Origin: Acidobacteriota bacterium
Lineage (GTDB): Bacteria; Acidobacteriota; Vicinamibacteria; Vicinamibacterales; UBA2999
DNA length: 8,314 nt
Direction: 5' to 3'
Assembly (NCBI GenBank): GCA_013140955.1
Contig: JABFRY010000534.1
Span: 1 to 8,314 of the forward strand
The notes beneath the pieces were generated by a model, which saw only the letters and a program-made list of their open reading frames with translations, made no database searches and was not told where the DNA came from. Below, one piece after another: positions 1-7,543 of this stretch. The first letter of the stretch is position 1, and each line of letters opens with the position of its first letter. The position numbers were made by a program, and so were the translations under genes.

Positions 1-1
1 G

Positions 2-1220
<1,219 letters not shown>

Positions 1221-1249
<29 letters not shown>

Positions 1250-2423
1250 CGACGGCCGTCCGCAGGGCGCGCAGGCTCTGCTCGAGCGCCTCCTTCGGCA
1301 CGCTGGAGACGAAGGGGCCGACCAGCCAGCCGAGACCGGCCGGGACGCGGCGGCTCAGCGAGACCGTCTCGCACTGGACGTCGCTGCCGTGGTCCCGCGC
1401 CTCGATGGCGCAGTACGAGTTGTGCCGCCACAGGAATCCCCGGTCACGACCGACAGGCCGCTCGGTTTCCCCCGCGGTGCCGGCCCCGTCCACTTCGGCG
1501 AACCGTGTGCCGACGCTCGCCACCTGCATCCGCCCTGGACCGAGCGTCCGGTAGCGCACGTCGTAGTCGGCGTTCACGACCGCCGTGAGCACCTTCGTCA
1601 TGGCCAGTTGCAGGCGCACCTGCCAGGTCTCCCCGGTGTGGGCGCGTACGGTCGCCCGCGTCACGGCAGGATGATGGATCTCGGGATACCGCTCGTACGC
1701 CTGCATCGTACGGGCGATCTCGGCCGGTGCGGCTCCCGGCACGTGGATCGTCGCCACCCAGTGATGCACGAGCCCGCCGGGCACCGGCAGCGGGCCGTCG
1801 TGTTCCGGCGTCCCGACCCGCGTCATGTGGACGTCCCCGCGCTGCAGGGCCGCTCGCGCCTCGCGCGCGTCCCGGGCGGCGAGGGTCTCGAGCCACAGGA
1901 ACGGACGGGTGCCCTGCCGCTCGGCCTCGACTCGCGCCTCCGTGGCGCGGACGTATCGATCGAAGGCCGCGGTGGCCTGCGGCTCGAGCGTGGCGGCGCC
2001 TGCCCCCGGCGGCGCCGCCGCCAGCACGAGGAGGACGGCGAACACGTACCGGTCGCTCAGGGAGAAGGTGGCGAGGGCGCCGGCCCCGACGCCGACGACC
2101 GACGCCGCCAGCGGCGGGAGGCCGACAGCCTCCACGAGCAGTACCGTCGCCCCCAGTGTCAGGCCCGCACCGGTGGCCGCCGCGAGGTTGAACGCCCCGA
2201 ACACCTGCAGCGCCGGACGGCCGGGCACACGGTCGCGCCACGTCCAGCGCCGGTGCCACCAGAAGTTGTGGGCGATGGCCAGCTCGATGGCGGCGAGCAG
2301 ACCGGCGACGTAGTGCACGTGGGCGAACTCGGTCAGGCCCCACAGGGCCGCCACCTGTACGGCCAGGCCGCCCGCCCCCACCAGGAGAAAGGCACGCCCG
2401 CGGCCGACGCGTGGAGCGAGCAT
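1221..2423 (-). CDS. GtrA-like membrane domain fused to an SRPBCC-like domain
   Basis: A 400-residue protein with two unrelated parts. Residues 1-128 look like a GtrA-family domain: four hydrophobic helices (about 11-30, 35-53, 76-97, 103-121), the signature NFWWHRRWTW at 53-62 and the family-typical ending around SDRYVF. GtrA proteins take part in moving or anchoring polyprenyl-phosphate sugars. Residues 127-144 are a short hydrophobic stretch ending in small residues (AGAAT), like a signal peptide. Residues 149-400 resemble a stand-alone exported protein type that I recall from Acidobacteriota, with an SRPBCC/START-like fold: HHWVATI, YERYPEI, TRFAEVD, LWRHNSY and SLSRRVPAGLGW. With four helices putting both ends inside, the fifth segment would carry the SRPBCC part outward. 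ATG 2423 is chosen because a ribosome binding site precedes it and the frame upstream has no domain. It is third in a run with otsAB and a phosphatidyltransferase. The ligand is unknown. The frame has no stop at the junction, but a deletion or assembly join that fused two genes cannot be excluded. Confidence 0.8.
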
Positions 2424-2429
2424 GGCCCG

Positions 2430-2436
2430 CCTCACC
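2430..2436 (-). promoter_or_regulatory. Ribosome binding site of the GtrA-SRPBCC gene, overlapping the upstream stop
   Basis: On the minus strand GGTGAGG lies 6 nt before ATG 2423 and contains the TGA stop codon of the phosphatidyltransferase gene. This fixes the start at 2423 and suggests translational coupling: ribosomes ending on the upstream gene can restart here. Confidence 0.6.
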
Positions 2437-3121
2437 GGGGACCACGCAGTGGCAGGGGCTCGGCCAGGTAGAGACTCCGCGTGTTGCGCGCCACCGCGCA
2501 CAGCAGGGCACAGCCGACGCCCAGGATGGCGACCACGCCGCCGACGTCGAACAGTCGGTACTCCGTGCCCAGCACCGCGACCCTGGGGTCTCGGAAGAGC
2601 GCCAGCGTGCCGATCGCGAGCAGGATGCGGAGTTCGGTGGGACCGACGCCGAAGTGCGACATGCGGAACACCGTCAGCGTGTAGGTGGCCAGGTACAGCT
2701 CGATGGAGATGAGGAGATAGGCCACGAGCACCCCCATCGCGATGAACGGGTGCATGAAGCCCGAGGCGCCCAGCCCTGCCAGCAGGAACACCGCACCGAA
2801 GCAATCCACCAGGTGGTCCACATAGAACCCGTAGCGCGGCCGCTGCTGCTGACGCACGCGGGCGAGGGTGCCGTCGAGACTGTCACCGAACCAGTTGAGA
2901 GCGAGCGCCGCCACCGCGCCCAGCAGCAGGAGCCGGCTGGCGGCCGCCTGCCAGTAGCACAGGCCCGCTGCCGCCATCGCGATCGCCGCGAGCGCGGTGA
3001 GGTGGTCCGAGGTGACCCATGCGGGCAGGCGGCCCGCCAGCCACATGAGCGTGCGTCGTTCCATCCGTGCGAGCAGTCCCGTGTTGACGCGCTGTGCGTC
3101 TCCGAACGCCAGGTCGGCCAT
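2432..3121 (-). CDS. CDP-alcohol phosphatidyltransferase family protein
   Basis: A 229-residue integral membrane enzyme that would transfer a phosphate-linked group from a CDP-activated lipid or alcohol to a hydroxyl acceptor, as in phospholipid head-group synthesis. The family signature is complete: D80-x2-D83-G84-x2-A87-R88-x9-G98-x3-D102-x3-D106, the aspartates that bind the metal ions and CDP. About six hydrophobic helices surround it (roughly 41-58, 62-78, 107-121, 126-150, 164-175, 193-211). A GPTELR motif at 160-165 is seen in some members. The acceptor (glycerol phosphate, inositol, serine or other) cannot be told from the sequence. The start at 3121 is supported by a strong ribosome binding site. 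The 28-residue upstream extension overlaps the end of otsAB and has no domain content. It lies 52 nt after otsAB and 8 nt before the GtrA-SRPBCC gene. Confidence 0.9.
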   Translation of the reverse strand: MADLAFGDAQRVNTGLLARMERRTLMWLAGRLPAWVTSDHLTALAAIAMAAAGLCYWQAAASRLLLLGAVAALALNWFGDSLDGTLARVRQQQRPRYGFYVDHLVDCFGAVFLLAGLGASGFMHPFIAMGVLVAYLLISIELYLATYTLTVFRMSHFGVGPTELRILLAIGTLALFRDPRVAVLGTEYRLFDVGGVVAILGVGCALLCAVARNTRSLYLAEPLPLRGPR

Positions 3122-3125
3122 GATG

Positions 3126-3131
3126 CCCTCC
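3126..3131 (-). promoter_or_regulatory. Ribosome binding site of the phosphatidyltransferase gene
   Basis: GGAGGG on the minus strand lies 4 nt before ATG 3121. It decides the start in favour of 3121 over the longer frame beginning at 3205. An inverted repeat ends 2 nt upstream of it. Confidence 0.65.
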
Positions 3132-3133
3132 AC

Positions 3134-3167
3134 GGGCGGCCGGTTGAGGCCCGGGTGAGGGCCGCCC
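3134..3167 (-). repeat. Inverted repeat (potential mRNA hairpin) between otsAB and the phosphatidyltransferase gene
   Basis: A perfect 8-bp inverted repeat, GGGCGGCC (3134-3141) and GGCCGCCC (3160-3167), is separated by 18 nt. In the leftward transcript it would form a GC-only stem between the otsAB stop (3174) and the ribosome binding site at 3131-3126. There is no U-tract, so it is not a typical intrinsic terminator. It may affect mRNA decay, partial termination or access to the downstream start. A chance origin is possible in sequence this GC-rich. Confidence 0.45.
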
Positions 3168-3173
3168 TGACTC

Positions 3174-5453
3174 CTAGTGCGGATTCGGACCGGAAGACGG
3201 CTCACCGTCGCGGGTGGCGGGTGCCGGCTGGCCCGTCAGTCGGCGGGCCAGGGCCTCGAGCAGTCCCCGCACGTCGCGGTGGCTGGCGAGCCGGAGACGG
3301 GCGGCGGAGGGACGGTTGCCCACGCAGACGGCCACACCATCCGGCGGCAGTGCGGCGAACATGTCCTCGTCGGTCCGGTCGTCCCCGATGGCCACGAGCC
3401 GGGCCCCCGGCCACTCGTGGACCACGGCGGTCACGGCCAGCCCCTTGTGGACGCCGTGCGGGCGCACCTCGAGCACCTTGCTGCCGAGAATCGTCTCGAG
3501 GTCGCCGTCGGGGTGCTGCTCGGCCACCTCGCGCCGGAGGCGATGGACCTCGGTGTCGGCCTGGAGCGGATCGCTGAGCCGGTAGTGCCAGGCGAGCGAG
3601 TCGCCCTTGTCCTCGACCACGGCGCCCGCGGTGCGTTCGGCCGCCGCGTGGAGGAGTTCGGCGATGTCCGGCTTCCAGCCTCGTGGGTGCTCGATGTTCG
3701 CCCTCCACGTCTTCGTGTCTGGCCCCCATCGCCAGAGCCCGTGCTCGGCCCAGAGCGTCAGGCCGGTGCCTCCGAACCAGGTTTCGAGCACGTCGCGTCC
3801 GCGTCCGCTGACGATGTGCAGCGACAGGCGCGGGCTCGCCGCCAGCGCGCGCAGCAGGTCGCCGAGCGAGGGATCTGGCGTGGCCAGGTCGGGCGTGGCC
3901 TCGATGGGCACCAGCGTGCCGTCGTAGTCGAGCAACAGCACCAGCCGTGGAGCCTCGGCCAGCTCCTCGACCAGGGCCGTGACGGCCGGCCCGTCGAGCA
4001 CGTGGCTCTGCCGCCCCCGCTCCCGGGCGGCGTGGAGGGACTCGACGAACCGGCGCGCCCAGTCGTGGACCGTGCGTGCCCGCACCCGGCGGCGGAGGCT
4101 CTGCATGCGGGTGCGCCGCTCGTCGGCTCCCATCGTGAGGGCCTGCTCGATGGCGTCGGCGACGCCGTCGATGTCGTACGGGTTCACGATGAGGGCATCG
4201 CCCAGCTCGTCGGCCGCGCCGGCGAACTCGCTGAGGATCAGCACGCCGTCCTCATCGAGCCGCGAAGCCACGAACTCCTTCGCCACCAGGTTCATCCCGT
4301 CGCGCAGCGGCGTGACCACCATCACCGACGCGGCGGCGTAGAGCGCGACCAGTTCCTGTTCCGACACCTGGCGGTGCAGGTAGTGGACCGGCACGTTGGT
4401 CATGGTGCTGGTGGTGCCGTTGATGCGCCCCACCAGCTCGTTGACCGTGCGCTTGAACTTGCCGTACTCCGCCACTCCGTCGCGCGACGGCACGGCCACC
4501 TGGATGAAGCGCACCGTCTCGCGCCGCTTCGGATGCTTCGCGAGGAAGCGCTCGAAGGCGAGCAGGCGGCGCGGGATGCCCTTGGTGTAGTCGAGCCGGT
4601 CCACCCCCACCAGCAGCTGACGGGTCCCGAGGTCCGCGCTGATCACGTCCACGCGCCGCTGTACCTCGGGGGAGGCCGCCAGCGTCTCGAACCGGGCCGT
4701 GTCGATACCCATCGGAAACGCGCCCGTGCGGACGCGTCGGCCGTGATACAGGGCGTCGCTGTCGGCCACCTCCACGTCCAGCAGGTGTCGGAGCGACGTG
4801 AGGAAGTGCCGCGCGTAGGACGAGGTGTGGAAGCCCACGAGGTCCGCGCCGAGCAGGCCTTCGAGCACCGCCAGGCGCCAGGGCAGGAGCCGGAACACGT
4901 CGAACGACGGGAAGGGAATGTGCAGGAAGAACCCGATGGTCGCCTCGGGCTCCATCTCGCGCAGCATGGCCGGCACGAGCATCAGCTGATAGTCTTGCAC
5001 CCAGACCAGGTCACCGCGGCGTGCGGCGGGCCTGGCGGCCTCCGCGAAGCGGCGGTTCACCGCGACGTAGGTGGACCAGGTGCTGGCGTCGAGCGGCGTG
5101 CGCTCGACGAGGTAGTGGAACAGCGGCCAGATCACGCCGTTCGAGAAGCCTTCGTAGTAGCGCTCCACCTCCTGGCGGGTGAGGTCGATGGGGACGAGCC
5201 GATTGGTGGCCAGCGTGTCGTGCAGTTCCGCGCGGTGTGCCTCCGACATCGCCGACAGATCGCCCGGCCAGCCGAGCCAGGCACCGCTCGACTGCTCGTG
5301 CACGCCGCCCAGGCCCGTGGCGAGCCCGCCCGCGGACCGCTGCAGGCGCAGCCGGCCACCCCGGACCGCCGCCGTGACCGGCAGGCGATTGGAGACGATT
5401 GTCACGCCGGCGAACGCGGAGGACCTCTCGGGCACGTCCCGGGATCCTATCAC
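3174..5453 (-). CDS. otsAB: Bifunctional trehalose-6-phosphate synthase/trehalose-phosphatase
   Basis: Makes trehalose in the cytoplasm: the first half joins UDP-glucose and glucose-6-phosphate to trehalose-6-phosphate, and the second half removes the phosphate. Length is 759 residues from the GTG at 5453. Residues 17-480 are a GT20 domain with the OtsA active-site set in order: N22-R23, AGGL 41-44, Y100, W109, D154 (WVQDYQ), H178 (LHIPFP), R286 and K291 (GVDRLDYTKG), D385 (LRDGMN) and E393. Residues 500-740 are a HAD phosphatase: D509 and D511 (LDYDGT), S549 (VSGR), K670 (HKG) and the GDDRTDEDMF motif at 690-699. Both halves look intact. The start is uncertain: GTG at 5453, 5435 (with AGGA 9 nt upstream) and 5405 (just before TIVSNRLP) are all possible. 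It heads the leftward run, divergent from the exchanger gene. Trehalose is an osmotic and desiccation protectant and can be a glycolipid head group. Confidence 0.96.
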   Translation of the reverse strand: MIGSRDVPERSSAFAGVTIVSNRLPVTAAVRGGRLRLQRSAGGLATGLGGVHEQSSGAWLGWPGDLSAMSEAHRAELHDTLATNRLVPIDLTRQEVERYYEGFSNGVIWPLFHYLVERTPLDASTWSTYVAVNRRFAEAARPAARRGDLVWVQDYQLMLVPAMLREMEPEATIGFFLHIPFPSFDVFRLLPWRLAVLEGLLGADLVGFHTSSYARHFLTSLRHLLDVEVADSDALYHGRRVRTGAFPMGIDTARFETLAASPEVQRRVDVISADLGTRQLLVGVDRLDYTKGIPRRLLAFERFLAKHPKRRETVRFIQVAVPSRDGVAEYGKFKRTVNELVGRINGTTSTMTNVPVHYLHRQVSEQELVALYAAASVMVVTPLRDGMNLVAKEFVASRLDEDGVLILSEFAGAADELGDALIVNPYDIDGVADAIEQALTMGADERRTRMQSLRRRVRARTVHDWARRFVESLHAARERGRQSHVLDGPAVTALVEELAEAPRLVLLLDYDGTLVPIEATPDLATPDPSLGDLLRALAASPRLSLHIVSGRGRDVLETWFGGTGLTLWAEHGLWRWGPDTKTWRANIEHPRGWKPDIAELLHAAAERTAGAVVEDKGDSLAWHYRLSDPLQADTEVHRLRREVAEQHPDGDLETILGSKVLEVRPHGVHKGLAVTAVVHEWPGARLVAIGDDRTDEDMFAALPPDGVAVCVGNRPSAARLRLASHRDVRGLLEALARRLTGQPAPATRDGEPSSGPNPH

Positions 5454-5576
5454 CCGCCCTTGCAGCTCCCAGGACCATCACCAGCCGAGGTGGCCGTGCC
5501 GGGCGGGCCTTGATACGGGTGGCCACACCGGTGCCCTCATCGCCCTCCGCCGACCCTCGGCTTCCGGGGCAGTGCC
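5454..5576. promoter_or_regulatory. Divergent intergenic region between otsAB and the exchanger gene
   Basis: This 123-bp gap is the only non-coding stretch over 100 bp, and the two genes are read away from each other, so it should hold start signals for both operons. I see no convincing sigma-70 -35/-10 pair. Two 8-bp palindromes share one base: GTGGCCAC (5519-5526) and CACCGGTG (5526-5533). They could be a regulator site or chance. A weak G-rich stretch precedes the exchanger ATG. Confidence 0.45.
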
Positions 5577-6581
5577 ATGAGCGGGCTGCTCGCGCCGGCC
5601 CTGCTGCTCGTCCTCTGCGCCGTCGTCATCCTGTTCACGGGCGTGCGCCTGTCGAGGTACGGCGACATCATCGGCGCGCGTACCGGGGTCGGCGGCACCT
5701 GGATCGGCCTGCTGATGATGGCCTCGGTGACATCGCTCCCGGAGATGGTGACCGCCTCGACGGCCATCGGCGTGTACGACCTTCCGGACATTGCCGCGGG
5801 CGACGCCATCGGCAGCTGCATGTTCAACCTCCTCATCCTGGCCTTTCTCGACTTCCGCAACCCGGTGCCGCTGTCCGCCCGCGTCCATCAGGGGCACGTG
5901 CTCACCGCGGCGTTCGGGAGCGTGCTCATGGGCGCGGCCGCGCTGGCGATGCTCGCCGGTGCACGAGCGCCGGTGGTCGGGTGGGTCGGCGTGCACAGCC
6001 TCGCGATGCTGGGGATCTACGTGCTCGGCATGAAGACCATCTTCCGCTTCGAGCGCGCGCGCGCCGCGGCGGAGCACACCGGACCCGGCGGGGCCGGTGC
6101 GTCCACGCCGAGTCTCAGGGACGCCGTGATCCGCTACGTGGCCAACGCCGCCGTGCTGGTGGCGGCGGCTGCCGTGCTTCCGGCAACCGGGGAGATGCTG
6201 GCCGCCAGGACAGGTCTCGGTGAGAGCTTCGTCGGGAGCCTCTTCATCGCCGTGTCCACGTCGCTGCCGGAGATCGTCGTGTCGGTGGAGGCGGCGCGCC
6301 TGGGTGCGGTGGACATGGCGGCGGGAAACATTTTCGGCAGCAACATGTTCAACATGGCGATTCTCGCGGCCGGCGACGCGTTGTATGCTCGGGGTTCGCT
6401 GCTGGCGGCCGTGTCGGACGTGCACCTGGTCTCGCTCACGGCGGCGATGATGATGTCGGCGATCGCGATCATCGGGTTGACGTATCGCGCGAGCCGGAAG
6501 CGGTACCGCCTGTCGTGGGATGCCCTGGGCATCCTGGCGGTCTACGTGGCGGCCACCGTGCTGCTGCGGCTGCTCGGCTAG
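5577..6581 (+). CDS. CaCA-family cation exchanger (sodium:calcium antiporter type)
   Basis: A 334-residue inner membrane protein of the Ca2+/cation antiporter superfamily, expected to exchange Ca2+ (or another cation) against Na+ or H+. The two inverted alpha repeats are clear: first, SVTSLPE at 50-56 followed by GDAIGSCMFN at 75-84; second, STSLPE at 227-232 followed by GNIFGSNMFN at 250-259. E56 and E232 are the conserved ion-site glutamates. About nine or ten hydrophobic segments flank a soluble Gly-Ala loop near 158-182, the usual place for the central loop between halves. The first repeat departs from the canonical GNxxGSNxFN: Asn is replaced by D76 and by C81. The start at ATG 5577 gives an immediate hydrophobic helix; its ribosome binding site is weak. 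It is followed after 25 nt by a stress-protein gene, probably in one transcript. The transported ion cannot be assigned from sequence. Confidence 0.9.
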   Translation: MSGLLAPALLLVLCAVVILFTGVRLSRYGDIIGARTGVGGTWIGLLMMASVTSLPEMVTASTAIGVYDLPDIAAGDAIGSCMFNLLILAFLDFRNPVPLSARVHQGHVLTAAFGSVLMGAAALAMLAGARAPVVGWVGVHSLAMLGIYVLGMKTIFRFERARAAAEHTGPGGAGASTPSLRDAVIRYVANAAVLVAAAAVLPATGEMLAARTGLGESFVGSLFIAVSTSLPEIVVSVEAARLGAVDMAAGNIFGSNMFNMAILAAGDALYARGSLLAAVSDVHLVSLTAAMMMSAIAIIGLTYRASRKRYRLSWDALGILAVYVAATVLLRLLG

Positions 6582-6588
6582 GACGCAC

Positions 6589-6595
6589 AGGGGAG
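6589..6595 (+). promoter_or_regulatory. Ribosome binding site of the universal stress protein gene
   Basis: AGGGGAG lies 11 nt before ATG 6607. The alternative in-frame GTG at 6598 would leave only 2 nt, which is too close, so ATG 6607 is preferred. It also starts directly at the first beta strand, MERILVDTD. Confidence 0.55.
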
Positions 6596-6606
6596 TCGTG
6601 ACGCGT

Positions 6607-7521
6607 ATGGAACGGATTCTGGTGGACACCGATTCGGGCTCGGCGCAGCAGGCGTGTGTCGAGCAGGCGCTGCAGCTCGCACGTCGGACCGGCGCGAGCC
6701 TGCGGATCGTGGAGGTGCTGCCCGACCTGCCCCCACAGGCGAGGCCGTACCTGGAAGGCCGGCTCGAAGGGGCGCTTGCCGCGCACCTCACCGAGGGCCT
6801 CACCCGGCTGGCCGCGGGTATCCACGACGTCCCCGTGTCCACGGCGCTCCTGCGGGGCCGGCCCTCCAGCGCGCTGATCCGCGAGGCGGTCGACTGGAAG
6901 GCGGATCTCCTCATCCGGTCGCATGCGCGCGACCTCGCCGAGCCCAAACCGAGGTTTGGTGCCGTGGACATGGAGCTGCTGCGCCAGTGTCCCTGTCCGG
7001 TGTGGCTGGTCGGACCCGACGGCCTCGGTCCGGCGCGACGGGTGCTGGCGGCCGTGCACGCCAACCCGGAGGACGCGCTGGAGCAGCGCCTCAACCATTC
7101 GATCCTCGAACTGGCGCGCCTGGTCGCGGGCGAGACGGGTCAGTTGACGGTGACGCAGGCCTGGGCCCCGTTCGGGGAGAATCTGCTGCGGCACCGGCTG
7201 AGCCCGGCCGAACTGCAGGAATACGTCACCCAGACCCGCGATCTCGCCAGGACCGCGCTCGACGCCCTGGTGGCGGAGTTCGCGGGTGGACTGGGCGAGG
7301 TCACGATCGAGCTGCTGCGCGGCGAGCCGGAAGACGTCATCCCCGCGTTCGTCCAGACCCACGGGGTCGATGTCGTCGTGCTGGGGACCGTGGCCCGCGG
7401 TGGCGTGGCCGGGCTCCTGATGGGGAACACCGCCGAGCGTGTGCTGCAGCGGCTCCATGGGTCGGTACTCGCGGTCAAGCCACCGGGATTCCAGTCGCCG
7501 CTCGATCCCGAGCAGGGCTGA
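6607..7521 (+). CDS. Tandem universal stress protein, UspE-like
   Basis: A 304-residue cytoplasmic protein of two Usp domains (about 1-136 and 144-291), the layout of E. coli UspE. Usp proteins support survival under starvation, osmotic or oxidative stress; the exact activity of UspE types is not settled. Domain 1 lacks the ATP loop and instead has the UspE-like DMELLRQCPCPVWLV segment at 121-135. Domain 2 carries a nucleotide-loop-like sequence at 260-275 (GTVARGGVAGLLMGNT). It resembles GxxGx9G[S/T] but with A263 at the second glycine and Asn between G273 and T275, so ATP binding is doubtful. VLAVKPPGF near the end also matches the UspE style. The gene lies 25 nt downstream of the cation exchanger, and co-transcription is likely. 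It ends 22 nt from a convergent gene. Confidence 0.9.
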   Translation: MERILVDTDSGSAQQACVEQALQLARRTGASLRIVEVLPDLPPQARPYLEGRLEGALAAHLTEGLTRLAAGIHDVPVSTALLRGRPSSALIREAVDWKADLLIRSHARDLAEPKPRFGAVDMELLRQCPCPVWLVGPDGLGPARRVLAAVHANPEDALEQRLNHSILELARLVAGETGQLTVTQAWAPFGENLLRHRLSPAELQEYVTQTRDLARTALDALVAEFAGGLGEVTIELLRGEPEDVIPAFVQTHGVDVVVLGTVARGGVAGLLMGNTAERVLQRLHGSVLAVKPPGFQSPLDPEQG

Positions 7522-7540
7522 TCGCCCAGCCCTCCGGGCG
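7514..7540. terminator. Possible bidirectional terminator in the convergent gap
   Basis: Overlapping inverted repeats lie around the 22-bp gap between the converging genes: AGGGCT (7514-7519) with AGCCCT (7528-7533), and CGCCC (7523-7527) with GGGCG (7536-7540). These stems are mutually exclusive and neither is followed by a T-run. A role in ending both transcripts is suggested by position only. Confidence 0.3.
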
Positions 7541-7543
7541 TCC

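Noticed and set aside
2424..2804. A 127-residue N-terminal extension of the GtrA-SRPBCC frame
   Set aside because: It lies out of frame over the phosphatidyltransferase gene, is Arg/His/Gly-rich with no domain, and a ribosome binding site supports ATG 2423.
3122..3205. A 28-residue N-terminal extension of the phosphatidyltransferase
   Set aside because: It overlaps the end of otsAB and has no family content; GGAGGG 4 nt before ATG 3121 fits a start there.
3177..5513. A 778-codon open frame on the plus strand across the whole of otsAB
   Set aside because: It is antisense to a protein with complete GT20 and HAD motifs, its translation shows no domain or helix pattern, and long antisense frames are expected at this GC content.
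5510..5515. TTGATA as a -35 element for the exchanger operon
   Set aside because: No acceptable -10 lies 16-18 nt downstream (the sequence there is GCCCTC-like).
5478..7094. A 538-codon open frame on the minus strand opposite the exchanger and stress-protein genes
   Set aside because: Its translation is rich in Arg, His, Gln and Asp without recognisable motifs, and it opposes two well-recognised genes.
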